In this document: one piece after another, positions 56,865 through 64,000 of the stretch
Position numbering within the stretch: the first letter of the stretch is position 1
Layout of the letters: every line of letters begins with the position of its first letter
Assembly (NCBI GenBank): GCA_021414085.1
Contig: JAIOPC010000014.1
Span: 1-64,000, forward strand
Source: Actinomycetes bacterium
GTDB lineage: Bacteria > Actinomycetota > Acidimicrobiia > Acidimicrobiales > Ilumatobacteraceae
Direction: 5' to 3'
Length of the DNA stretch: 64,000 bases
Program-made: the position numbers and the translations under genes
Notes under the pieces: model-generated
Told to the model about the DNA's origin: nothing
What the model saw: the letters and a program-made list of their open reading frames with translations, nothing else
Database searches by the model: none

Positions 56865-59405
56865 GTGCTACGACTTGCGTTGCGGAGCGTGGTGGCGCGT
56901 TGGCCGCGCCTGCTGTTAACCGCGTTGGCGATTGTTGCCAGCACCGCCTTTCTCAGCGGCACGTTCATTTTCCGCGACACGATCGAGCGCACCTTCGACG
57001 CCTTGTTCGCCGACGTCTACGAGCGCGTCGATGCTTACGTGCAGAGCAACAACTCAGTCGAGAGCTTCTTTGGGATCGAACGCCGCGATCGTCTTCCTGC
57101 CGACGTTGTCGACCAGGTGCGGGCGGTGCCGGGGGTGGCCGACGCGCAGGCATCCATTCAGGGTGATGCGGTTGTCATAGCCAGTGATGGCAAGCCGATC
57201 GAGCGGCCGACGGCGCCGACTTTCGGTGCCACGGTGAACGATGGCGAGCTGTCGATCTGGAAGGTGAAGGAGGGTCGCCGGCCGCAGGGCTTGGGCGAAG
57301 TGGCCCTCGACACGCTCACCGCCGCGGACGGTGGCTTCGCGATTGGCGACATGGTCAAGGTCAACTCCGACAACGGTTCGCAGTCCTTCGAGCTGGTGGG
57401 AATCATGGAGTACGACGACATCATCTCCCCCGGCAACGCAACGTGGGCGCTGTTCGACGCAGAGGCCGCCGAGGCGTTCATTGCGAAGCCGGGCTTCATC
57501 GATGCAGTTCTGGTGCAGGGCGACGGCAGTGTGTCGGCCGACGAGTTGGTGCAGCGGATTCGTGCTGCCCTCGATCCGCAGGTTGCCGAGACGCTGACCT
57601 CGGCCGAGATCACTGCCCAAAGCCAGACGGAGATCGAGAAGAGTCTCAGCTTCCTCACCATCTTCCTGGTGATCTTCTCGTTCATCGCGCTGTGCGTTGG
57701 CATGTTTGTGATCTACAACGTGTTCTCGATCATTGCCGCGCAACGCCAACGGGAGAATGCGTTGCTGCGCGCGCTCGGCGCTAGCCGCCGACAGGTCACA
57801 TGGTCGCTGATGATCGAGTCGCTGGTCGTTGGCCTGTTCGGTTCAGTTGCGGGCATGGTGGCCGGAGTGGGGTTGGCATCGGGCATCAAGTCGCTGCTCA
57901 ACGCCCTCGACTACGTCATTCCCGCTCGCGGCCTGGCTATCGAGCCGCGCACCATCATCATCACGCTGGTCGCCGGAACGCTCGCCAGCGTGCTGGCGGC
58001 GATCGGCCCCGCCGTCGGCGCCGGCCGTGTGCCGCCAGTGGCCGCAATGGGCGACGCCGTGCTCGAGCGAGTGGGTTCAGTGCGCGGTCGTGTCGGCGCT
58101 GCAATCGCGTCGGCGGTCGTGGGCGCAGCCGCGATTGTGGCAGTCATGCGCGGCGCCGATGCCCTGCTGTTGGCGCTCGGAGTGGTGTGTCTGTTTGCTG
58201 CCACGTTGCTGATGGGTCCGGTGATGGCCCGACCGATCGCGCGCTTCATCGGTGCGCCAGTGCAACGTGTGCGTGGAGTCACCGGAACGATGGCGCGCGG
58301 GAACGTGCAGCGCAATCCGCGACGCACGGCGCGCACTGCCGCACCGGTGTTAATCGGGGTCGCTTTGGTCACGGGGGCGTCGGTGTTCGCAGCGTCGATC
58401 AAGCAACAAATTCACGACGTCGTCGGCGCCACGTTTGCGGGCGACTATGTCGTCAATTCGACCAACGGTGGGCCGGTGAGTTTCGGGCAGGAGTTCGTCG
58501 ACTCGTTGAACCAGCTGCCGGAGGTTGATCAGGCGACCGGGCTCGGGTTCGCGTTTGGCATCGCCGACACCGACGGCGAGACCGCAAATGGACTTGTCGT
58601 TGATCCGTCGACCGCCAACGGCCTCTTGAACATCGTGTTCGTGTCGGGGGAGATGATCGATCTGACGACCGACGGAGTGTTGATTAGTGAAGGCGAAGCG
58701 AAGCGCGAGAACGTGGCGATTGGCGGTGAGGTAGTCCTCCGTCTCGACGGCGAGCCGTTGCCGCTCACAGTGCAAGGAATCTTCGAGACCACCGACCTGA
58801 TCCGCGCCTCGCGTATCTATCACCGCGAGACGTTCGTGGGCAGCAGCATCCCGACGCCCGCCGGAGTCGTCTCGCTGACAGCAGCCGCTGGGGTCTCCGA
58901 CCGCGATCTGCGCGACGCCGTCGATGTGATCATCAAGGACTACGGCATCGGCACGCTGCAAAACAAGCAGGAATTCATCGAGAGCCGTGCCGACATCGTT
59001 GATCGCAGTTTGTCGTTCATCTATGGATTGCTGTTCCTTTCGATCGTCATCGCCACGTTCGGCATTGTGATCACCTTGCTGCTGGCCGTCTACGAACGCC
59101 GGCGTGAGACAGGGTTACTGCGTGCCGTGGGCATGAACAAGAGTCAGGTGCGCACGACCGTTCGGTGGGAGAGCGTGATCACCTCTATCTATGGCGCCGC
59201 GGTCGGCGTGCTGATGGGCTTGGTGCTCGGGTACGTGGTCATCGTCGCATTGCGCGATCAAGGCTTAACCACTTACTCGGTGCCGGTCAGCAGCATCATC
59301 TGGATCATGGTGCTGGCGTTCATTGCTGGTGTCGTCGCCGCCGTGGTTCCAGCCTGGCGGGCCACCCGCCTGGGCATCCTCAGCGCCATTGCCGCCGACG
59401 GCTGA
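56865..59405 (+). CDS. FtsX-type ABC permease, second of two
   Basis: 846 residues from a GTG, 11 nt after its paralogue. It has the same plan: N-helix (LLTALAIVASTAFLSGTFIFRDTIER, key parts given), outer domain, first FtsX domain (SLSFLTIFLVIFSFIALCVGMFVIYN region) and second FtsX domain near the C-terminus. The two permeases are similar along their length and are clearly a tandem duplication. One ATPase dimer with two different permeases would make an asymmetric exporter. The substrate is unknown. Confidence 0.92.
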   Translation: MLRLALRSVVARWPRLLLTALAIVASTAFLSGTFIFRDTIERTFDALFADVYERVDAYVQSNNSVESFFGIERRDRLPADVVDQVRAVPGVADAQASIQGDAVVIASDGKPIERPTAPTFGATVNDGELSIWKVKEGRRPQGLGEVALDTLTAADGGFAIGDMVKVNSDNGSQSFELVGIMEYDDIISPGNATWALFDAEAAEAFIAKPGFIDAVLVQGDGSVSADELVQRIRAALDPQVAETLTSAEITAQSQTEIEKSLSFLTIFLVIFSFIALCVGMFVIYNVFSIIAAQRQRENALLRALGASRRQVTWSLMIESLVVGLFGSVAGMVAGVGLASGIKSLLNALDYVIPARGLAIEPRTIIITLVAGTLASVLAAIGPAVGAGRVPPVAAMGDAVLERVGSVRGRVGAAIASAVVGAAAIVAVMRGADALLLALGVVCLFAATLLMGPVMARPIARFIGAPVQRVRGVTGTMARGNVQRNPRRTARTAAPVLIGVALVTGASVFAASIKQQIHDVVGATFAGDYVVNSTNGGPVSFGQEFVDSLNQLPEVDQATGLGFAFGIADTDGETANGLVVDPSTANGLLNIVFVSGEMIDLTTDGVLISEGEAKRENVAIGGEVVLRLDGEPLPLTVQGIFETTDLIRASRIYHRETFVGSSIPTPAGVVSLTAAAGVSDRDLRDAVDVIIKDYGIGTLQNKQEFIESRADIVDRSLSFIYGLLFLSIVIATFGIVITLLLAVYERRRETGLLRAVGMNKSQVRTTVRWESVITSIYGAAVGVLMGLVLGYVVIVALRDQGLTTYSVPVSSIIWIMVLAFIAGVVAAVVPAWRATRLGILSAIAADG

Positions 59406-59424
59406 TGTGTAACAGTTGGCAGCA

Positions 59425-59844
59425 ATGACTGCTGGCTACTCAGGTACACCGTTGCCGAAGAAGTTGGGAATTGTTGGCGACGCGGTGTTCACGGTGCTGC
59501 ACGCGCCTCCCAACTTCGCCGAAACATTGGGTGACTACGGCGAAGCCGTGTGGCAACGCAGCCTGTTGGCACCGATCGACGTGGTGGTTGCGTTCTTTAC
59601 CGAGCGCAAGGCACTGCTCGCCGAGTGGCCGAAGCTGACCGAGGCCGCACAACCGGCCGGCGGCGTATGGATTGCATGGCCGAAGAAGAGCAGTGGCGTC
59701 AACACCGACATCACCGAGGATGTGCTGCGCGCACACTTGCTGCCGACCGGATGGGTCGACAACAAGGTGTGCGCGATTGACAGCACTTGGAGCGGGTTGC
59801 GCTTCGTGCTGCGGAAAGAAAACCGCCCGCCACGTTTGCGCTAG
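59425..59844 (+). CDS. DUF3052 family protein
   Basis: 139 residues from the ATG at 59425. The start MTAGYSGTPLPKKLGI, then VDVVVAFFTERKALLAEW-like strand and helix, and the end GWVDNKVCAIDSTWSGLRFVLRKENR are DUF3052, a small actinobacterial family of unknown function. It follows the permease operon by 19 nt and could be co-transcribed with it. Its end is 15 nt from the convergent peroxiredoxin gene. Confidence 0.82.
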   Translation: MTAGYSGTPLPKKLGIVGDAVFTVLHAPPNFAETLGDYGEAVWQRSLLAPIDVVVAFFTERKALLAEWPKLTEAAQPAGGVWIAWPKKSSGVNTDITEDVLRAHLLPTGWVDNKVCAIDSTWSGLRFVLRKENRPPRLR

Positions 59845-59859
59845 TCGCTCAGGCGTGAG

Positions 59860-60492
59860 CTACTTGGGCTGCGGCAGGACCCGGAGATACGGCTTCACTG
59901 TTGTCCAGCCCTGCGGGAACAGCTTCTCGGCCTCTTCGTTGGTAACGGCGGAACCGATGATCACATCGTTGCCGTCCTTCCAGTTGACGGGCGTGGCCAC
60001 CTTGTACTTGGCGGTGAGCTGCAGGCTGTCGATCACGCGCAGGATCTCATCGAAGTTGCGGCCGGTGCTTGCCGGGTAGGTGATCGTCAGCTTGACCTTC
60101 TTGTCGGGGCCGATCACAAACACGGAACGCACGGTGAGCGTGTCGTTCGCGTTCGGGTGGATCATGTCGTAGAGGTCGGCGACCTTGCGATCGGGGTCGC
60201 CGATCATCGGGAAGTTCACCGGTGTCCCCTGCGTTTCGCCGATGTCGGCTTCCCACTTCTCGTGCGACTCGACGCTGTCGACGGACAGGCCGATCACCTT
60301 CACGTTGCGCTTGTCGAACTCGGGCTTGATCTTGGCCACGTAGCCCAGCTCGGTGGTGCACACCGGAGTGAAATCTTTCGGATGGCTGAACAGCACACCC
60401 CACGAGTCACCCAGCCAGTCGTGGAACTTGATTTCGCCCTGGGTGGTGGGGGCGGTGAAGTCGGGGGCGATGTCGCCGAGACGAACGGTCAT
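59860..60492 (-). CDS. 1-Cys peroxiredoxin (Prx6 type)
   Basis: 210 residues. The peroxidatic Cys45 is in FTPVCTTELG and is the only Cys in the chain, which is the definition of a 1-Cys enzyme. The C-terminal domain of Prx6-type proteins (NWKDGNDVIIGSAVTNEEAEKLFPQG) is present. It reduces hydrogen and organic peroxides, with a thiol or ascorbate-like reductant from elsewhere. It is divergent from the ArsR gene across a 115-nt regulatory gap. Confidence 0.95.
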   Translation of the reverse strand: MTVRLGDIAPDFTAPTTQGEIKFHDWLGDSWGVLFSHPKDFTPVCTTELGYVAKIKPEFDKRNVKVIGLSVDSVESHEKWEADIGETQGTPVNFPMIGDPDRKVADLYDMIHPNANDTLTVRSVFVIGPDKKVKLTITYPASTGRNFDEILRVIDSLQLTAKYKVATPVNWKDGNDVIIGSAVTNEEAEKLFPQGWTTVKPYLRVLPQPK

Positions 60493-60528
60493 GGTGAGCT
60501 CCTGTTGAGAGTACGAGTTGTTGATTGA

Positions 60529-60559
60529 AGAGTATCGAATACCCGACTACATCGGTCAA
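60529..60559 (-). promoter_or_regulatory. Candidate promoter of the peroxiredoxin gene
   Basis: On the minus strand TTGACC (60559-60554), a 19-nt spacer and TACTCT (60534-60529). The peroxiredoxin gene then has an AGGAG ribosome site about 10 nt before its ATG. The long spacer suggests a regulated promoter. Confidence 0.4.
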
Positions 60560-60569
60560 GATTGTTTGG

Positions 60570-60599
60570 TTGGCAGGTGACTAAATGGTCACCTATTAT
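60570..60599 (+). promoter_or_regulatory. Candidate promoter of the ArsR-SRPBCC operon
   Basis: TTGGCA (60570-60575), 18-nt spacer, TATTAT (60594-60599), then 8 nt to the GTG at 60608, giving a near-leaderless message. The palindrome at 60575-60594 fills the spacer. Confidence 0.6.
60575..60594. promoter_or_regulatory. 7-bp inverted repeat overlapping the ArsR promoter spacer
   Basis: AGGTGAC (60575-60581) and GTCACCT (60588-60594) are exact reverse complements with a 6-nt gap. A dimeric winged-helix repressor bound here would block polymerase between -35 and -10. The adjacent ArsR-family gene is the natural candidate. Confidence 0.6.
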
Positions 60600-60607
60600 T
60601 CGACCTC

Positions 60608-60922
60608 GTGGACCTGGTCTTCAAAGCACTTGCCGACAACACGCGCCGAGCGTTGCTCGATGCGTTGGTGGAGCGCGATGGCCAGTCGGTGGCGGCGCTG
60701 TGCGAGCAGTTCCCGTCGATGACGCGCTTCGGCGTGATGAAGCATCTCGCCGTGCTCGAGGCGGCGAACCTTGTCACCACCCGTCGGCAAGGTCGCAACA
60801 AGTTGCACTACCTCAACCCCGTGCCGATCCAGCAGCTCGCCGACCGTTGGATCAGTAAGTACGCACAACCGTTCACCCGCTCGCTCGTCGACCTGAAGCA
60901 GTCCGTAGAAAGCACAGCCTGA
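60608..60922 (+). CDS. ArsR-family winged-helix regulator
   Basis: 104 residues, GTG start with no ribosome site. The helix-turn-helix is visible in MDLVFKALADNTRRALLDAL (start) and SMTRFGVMKHLAVLEAANLV, followed by the wing RRQGRNKLHYLNP. There are no Cys residues of the metal-binding kind, so it is not a classical metal sensor. ArsR repressors without metal sites often control the SRPBCC protein encoded after them, here 15 nt downstream. Confidence 0.9.
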   Translation: MDLVFKALADNTRRALLDALVERDGQSVAALCEQFPSMTRFGVMKHLAVLEAANLVTTRRQGRNKLHYLNPVPIQQLADRWISKYAQPFTRSLVDLKQSVESTA

Positions 60923-60937
60923 AAGGCAGAGATAACA

Positions 60938-61849
60938 GTGGCCGTTACCCGACACCAATACCGCATCTACATCAAGGCACCGATCGAGCAAGTGTGGAAC
61001 GCGGTCGTCGACCCCAGCTACACGCGTCGCTACTTCCATGGCACGGCCTTCGAGTCGCCACCGCAGAGCGGGCAGCCCTATCGCACGTCGACCGACGATG
61101 GCCACCCAACGGTCGATGGCACGATCGAGGTCTTGGAGCCACCGACGCGGTTGGTGATGACGTGGCACACGCTCTACGACGCCGCGCTTGCGGCTGAGCC
61201 GCCGTCGAGAGTTGAGTGGACGCTTTCGCAGGCGGGCGACGGGTTAACTCAAGTCGACTTGGCGCACGGCGATCTTGCGTTCAGCCCGCTCACATGGGCC
61301 AACGTTCGTTACGGCTGGGTGTGGATCCTCGACGGACTGAAGACGCTCGTCGAGACCGGCGAAGTCCTCCCGCCAATCAAGGACCGCGAGGAAGCAACCG
61401 ACGCCGACGACATCACCGCCGGCTGGCACCGCGCGCAGGGCATCGAGTGCAATAACTCCATCTGGGAGATGGTCGAGGCCGAGCGCACGCCAGAGAACAA
61501 CGAAGAGATACTGCGTCGCGCGTTCGCGGCGAGCTATCACTGGGCGCGTGCGAAGGGCCGCACGCCCTTGAACGACCAGCGTGGGCAGTACATGCTGGCC
61601 AAGGCCCATCTCTTGGCCGGGCTACCCGAACGGTCGTTGCACTACGCGGATGATTGCATGCGCATCACGCTCGAGAATGGCTTCGTCGACTTCGACCTGG
61701 CGTATGCACATGAAGCACGTGCGCGCGCGTTGCGTGCGCTAGGACGCGACGAGGAAGCGATGAGCGAGTGGGCGGCCGCGAAGGCCGTCCCGATCGCTAA
61801 CGACGGCGATCGCGAGATCCTCGACATGGATCTCGCCGAGGGACCGTGA
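60938..61849 (+). CDS. SRPBCC (AHSA1-like) protein with C-terminal helical repeat region
   Basis: 303 residues from a GTG. Residues 1-150 are an AHSA1/START-like domain (IYIKAPIEQVWNAVVDP, LEPPTRLVMTWH), which binds hydrophobic ligands. The second half is helical and TPR-like (NEEILRRAFAASYHWARAKG, YMLAKAHLLAGLPERSLHYADD, key parts), an unusual fusion for this family. With the ArsR gene it forms the common ArsR-SRPBCC pair, and autoregulation by a ligand can be inferred. It is convergent with the ABC ATPase gene (1-nt gap). Confidence 0.85.
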   Translation: MAVTRHQYRIYIKAPIEQVWNAVVDPSYTRRYFHGTAFESPPQSGQPYRTSTDDGHPTVDGTIEVLEPPTRLVMTWHTLYDAALAAEPPSRVEWTLSQAGDGLTQVDLAHGDLAFSPLTWANVRYGWVWILDGLKTLVETGEVLPPIKDREEATDADDITAGWHRAQGIECNNSIWEMVEAERTPENNEEILRRAFAASYHWARAKGRTPLNDQRGQYMLAKAHLLAGLPERSLHYADDCMRITLENGFVDFDLAYAHEARARALRALGRDEEAMSEWAAAKAVPIANDGDREILDMDLAEGP

Positions 61850-61850
61850 C

Positions 61851-62504
61851 CTAACTGGCGATTAGGCCGTCGACCAACTCGATCGTGCGGTCGGCGATCT
61901 CGTCGGCCCACCGCCGATCATGCGTGGCGACAACGATGGTGGTCGTGGTCGCGCGATCGGCGAGCGTTCGTGACAAGCGGCCGAGTTGCTCATCGTCGAG
62001 ATGCGCGTCGGGTTCGTCGAGCACCAAAACATCCGCGCGGCCAGCCAGTGCGGCAGCGAGTGCAACTCGTCGCCGTTGGCCGCCAGACAGTCGACCGCAT
62101 CGTTCGCTAGCGAGATCCACGAGGTCGACGTCGCGCAACGCGCGGTGAACGTGGCCGCGCCGCGCACGCGGGTTGGGTGCGAGCTCGCGCATCACTGCGA
62201 TCAGGTCGACGTGGTCGAACACCGACAAGCGGCGCGGCACACTGTCGTCTTGCGGCAGGTAACCCAACCGGCGTCGGACGTTCGCCAAGCTGCGATCGAC
62301 AACCGCCTCGCCGCCGACGACCAAGGTTCCCTCTGAAGGAGCCGTCACCGTCGCGAGTAGTCGGAGCAGCGTGGTCTTTCCGCATCCGTTGTTTCCGAGC
62401 ACGACAGTGACGCCCGCACCGATCGTGAGCGACGGCACGCGGAGCTCGAAGCGCGGCGAGTTGCGGTACGTGACGCCTTCCATGTGCAGGACAGGTGCCG
62501 TCAT
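61851..62504 (-). CDS. ABC transporter ATPase, ABC-2 exporter type
   Basis: 217 residues from the ATG at 62504, which overlaps the previous gene by 4 nt. Walker A GNNGCGKTT, signature LSGGQRRR, Walker B VLVLDEPDAHL and switch VATHD are intact. It has the short form of ABC-2 type drug or lipid exporters. The partner is the membrane protein encoded just upstream. The order sigma factor, membrane protein, ATPase is a minus-strand operon. Confidence 0.9.
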   Translation of the reverse strand: MTAPVLHMEGVTYRNSPRFELRVPSLTIGAGVTVVLGNNGCGKTTLLRLLATVTAPSEGTLVVGGEAVVDRSLANVRRRLGYLPQDDSVPRRLSVFDHVDLIAVMRELAPNPRARRGHVHRALRDVDLVDLASERCGRLSGGQRRRVALAAALAGRADVLVLDEPDAHLDDEQLGRLSRTLADRATTTTIVVATHDRRWADEIADRTIELVDGLIAS

Positions 62505-63202
62505 GCTTCGCTCCAGCGGTCGAGCCGTCGCCGGCTGACTAACAGCGCCGCTGCGGCAATGAGCGCTACAACCGCCGAACCCAGCTGGCCGACGACACGG
62601 AACGGGGCGGTTGCGTCGCTGTTGGCTTGAGCAACGATGACAACCATCGTGAGCCAGGCGAGGCCGACACCCAACGCGGCGCGGCGGATGCCGATGTGCG
62701 CACCGAAGGCCAGGGCCGTCGTGGTCGTGGCCAACGCAGGCAGCAGCCACGCCAACTGCAACCAGCCGTGCGTCGGCGAGGTGAGCACCGTCAACGCCGA
62801 CAGCGTCGCAGCCGCAGTTACGACAGTGATCGTGCGCAGCAAGATCAGTCGCAAGCCCGAAAGCGGCGTCGCCACAGCGACTTCGTGGGCGCGGTCGCTG
62901 TGCGGGCCGTACGCAAGCGCGACGCCCAGCACGGGCACGATTGGAGCGAGGGCAAGGAAGACCGCGAGTTGGTCTCCGGGCTTCCACTGCTTCGCGCCAG
63001 CGCTTGCCGCGAGAACCAGCACGAGGCCGACTGCCGCAAACCATGCCCAGCGCAGCACTGGTGTCGCCGCCATCAAGCGGGCGGTGGGTTCCGGAACGCG
63101 CAACGCAAGGAGCGCCCGCTCGAACCGACTGCGCGTCGGGGCGGTGATCTCGCCCATGATCGCGTCGAGGTTGCTCGCCAGTCGTTCGTCGATGCTCTTC
63201 AC
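62501..63202 (-). CDS. Membrane protein, probable exporter permease in a sigma-factor operon
   Basis: 233 residues. A 45-residue cytoplasmic head (KSIDERLASNLDAIMGEITAP) is followed by about six hydrophobic segments. No anti-sigma zinc motif is found, so it is not a standard anti-sigma factor, although its place after a sigma gene is typical for one. Overlaps of 4 nt on both sides suggest strict co-expression. The likeliest role is the membrane half of an ABC-2 exporter, with the head possibly binding the sigma factor (inference). Confidence 0.65.
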   Translation of the reverse strand: MKSIDERLASNLDAIMGEITAPTRSRFERALLALRVPEPTARLMAATPVLRWAWFAAVGLVLVLAASAGAKQWKPGDQLAVFLALAPIVPVLGVALAYGPHSDRAHEVAVATPLSGLRLILLRTITVVTAAATLSALTVLTSPTHGWLQLAWLLPALATTTTALAFGAHIGIRRAALGVGLAWLTMVVIVAQANSDATAPFRVVGQLGSAVVALIAAAALLVSRRRLDRWSEA

Positions 63203-63708
63203 TTGGTCACCTTCTGAAGCAGATCGCGGGCGCGGGAGAGGCGACTCTTGACGGTGCCCTGTGGAATGCCGAGCAAAGCTGCGGCTTCGGCCGTGGTGAG
63301 TTCATCGATGTACACCGCGCTGACCACGGCGTGCAGATCGGCAGGAAGACGTGACAACAGGTCGTAGGTGCGAGTTCCTGGAGCAGGTAGTGGTTCGGGT
63401 TCTGGCATGGTCGCAACGGGGGTTGGGTGCGGATGACGGCGCAGCTGATCGATCAGCCTGCGCAGCGCGATCGACCACAACCACGCGCCGACCTCGCCCT
63501 TTTCGGGGCGGAACTGGCGAGCACTGCGCCATGCACTGATGAACGTGTCTTGCAGTGCAGTATCGACCAGATCGTCGTCGTTGCATCGCGATTGCAGCCT
63601 CAGCAGCAACCAGCGGGAGTGCCGGTGATAGAGCGCTTCGAGCGCGTGCCGATCGCCTGCTGCCACAGCGGCCAAGAGGTCGGCATCGGTGCGCTCGGGC
63701 GCGGTCAC
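63199..63708 (-). CDS. ECF-type RNA polymerase sigma factor
   Basis: 169 residues from a GTG at 63708; a longer start at 63777 would overlap the neighbouring gene and adds residues with no family match. Region 2 (DLLAAVAAGDRHALEALYHRH and VDTALQDTFISAWRSARQF) and region 4 (LTTAEAAALLGIPQGTVKSRLSRARDLL) are clear. It is translationally coupled to the membrane protein gene. It should direct polymerase to its own operon and stress genes. Confidence 0.9.
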   Translation of the reverse strand: MTAPERTDADLLAAVAAGDRHALEALYHRHSRWLLLRLQSRCNDDDLVDTALQDTFISAWRSARQFRPEKGEVGAWLWSIALRRLIDQLRRHPHPTPVATMPEPEPLPAPGTRTYDLLSRLPADLHAVVSAVYIDELTTAEAAALLGIPQGTVKSRLSRARDLLQKVTK

Positions 63709-63734
63709 ACACAACAGCGTGCCAGTTCCGGCGC

Positions 63735-64000
63735 TCAAACGGCAGCGGCCCGGCGCTGCTTGCGACCTTGGCGCCAATTGCGCCAGTCGGAGCGAAGGCC
63801 GCGCATTGGAAAGGCGAGCTGCTGGATGATTCCGTTGGGCATCGGCCCCGGGATGCCGTAGTTCTGCGGACGCTGATCGCGGGGCATGCGGTACGTGCCG
63901 AACATGATGTCCCAGATCGGAAGGAAGGTGGAGAAGTTGCTGTTGTGTGCTTCGTGCCGCAGCTCGTGATGCCAGTGATGGAACTCGGGAGTCATCACCA
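63735..64000 (-). CDS. Fatty acid hydroxylase / sterol desaturase family protein, N-terminus beyond window
   Basis: The last 88 residues of the protein are inside the window; the gene starts to the right of 64000. The His box HHWHHE and the sequence following it (NSNFSTFLPIWDIMFGTYRMP) match the C-terminal di-iron motif of the sterol desaturase superfamily, integral membrane hydroxylases. The closing part (MPNGIIQQLAFP, then a basic tail) is also typical. The substrate is a lipid or carotenoid of unknown kind. It is the upstream neighbour of the sigma-factor operon. Confidence 0.88.
   Translation of the reverse strand, partial: VMTPEFHHWHHELRHEAHNSNFSTFLPIWDIMFGTYRMPRDQRPQNYGIPGPMPNGIIQQLAFPMRGLRSDWRNWRQGRKQRRAAAV

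Overview
The window comes from a high-GC Gram-positive actinobacterium, most likely of class Acidimicrobiia (an Ilumatobacter-like lineage). This rests on actinobacterial-type RpoB/RpoC, a DUF222/13E12 protein, AfsR/SARP regulators, a mycofactocin-associated OYE-family enzyme, a Nei2-like glycosylase, many GTG starts and frequent TAnnnT boxes placed a few bases before start codons. The class-level assignment is inference.

Layout. 1-1023: a truncated DUF222 gene. 1156-4827: a small accessory cassette made of a 51-residue peptide with three 11-residue repeats, a strong hairpin, an M50 intramembrane metalloprotease and a secreted protein with Asp-rich thrombospondin-type-3 (TSP3) repeats. 4849-15680: a minus-strand string of six genes (SARP regulator, solute-binding lipoprotein, two peptide permeases, MccF-like S66 peptidase, second SARP regulator), with four tandem 11-bp repeats in front of the lipoprotein gene. 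15725-24731: promoter, L10 leader, rplJ-rplL, hairpin, promoter, rpoB-rpoC. 24748-26417: D-threonine-aldolase-like enzyme and a VapBC-type toxin-antitoxin pair. 26530-27385: rpsL-rpsG. 27402-34574: DUF3291 protein, MFS exporter, and a minus operon DUF1353 / OYE-FadH flavoenzyme / PurK-like ATP-grasp / DedA. 34571-36999: DUF445 protein and CLC channel. 37053-40442: PcrA/UvrD helicase interrupted by an intein. 40461-43175: small membrane protein, flavodoxin, serpin lipoprotein, membrane-anchored protein. 43264-45740: B12-binding domain protein and sucCD. 45761-51585: DinB-like protein, Nudix-like protein, acidic protein, Nei/Fpg glycosylase and a cyclase-AAA-TPR regulator. 51657-59405: two-component system plus ABC exporter with two FtsX-type permeases. 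59425-64000: DUF3052 protein, 1-Cys peroxiredoxin, ArsR regulator with SRPBCC partner, an ECF-sigma/ABC operon and a truncated sterol-desaturase-like gene.

How the parts work together. The core is transcription and translation (L10/L12, RNA polymerase, S12/S7), but the usual neighbours (rplK-rplA upstream of rplJ; fusA-tuf after rpsG) are absent and accessory genes occupy those places. The most novel-looking region is the first 15.7 kb. A repeat peptide with its own processing-type protease faces a peptide-uptake and peptide-cleaving operon that carries two paralogous SARP regulators and a SARP-like repeat operator. I propose, as inference only, a peptide production, sensing or immunity module. 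A second recurrent signal is a TAnnnT box exactly 6 nt before the start codon of at least eight genes, consistent with widespread leaderless transcription.
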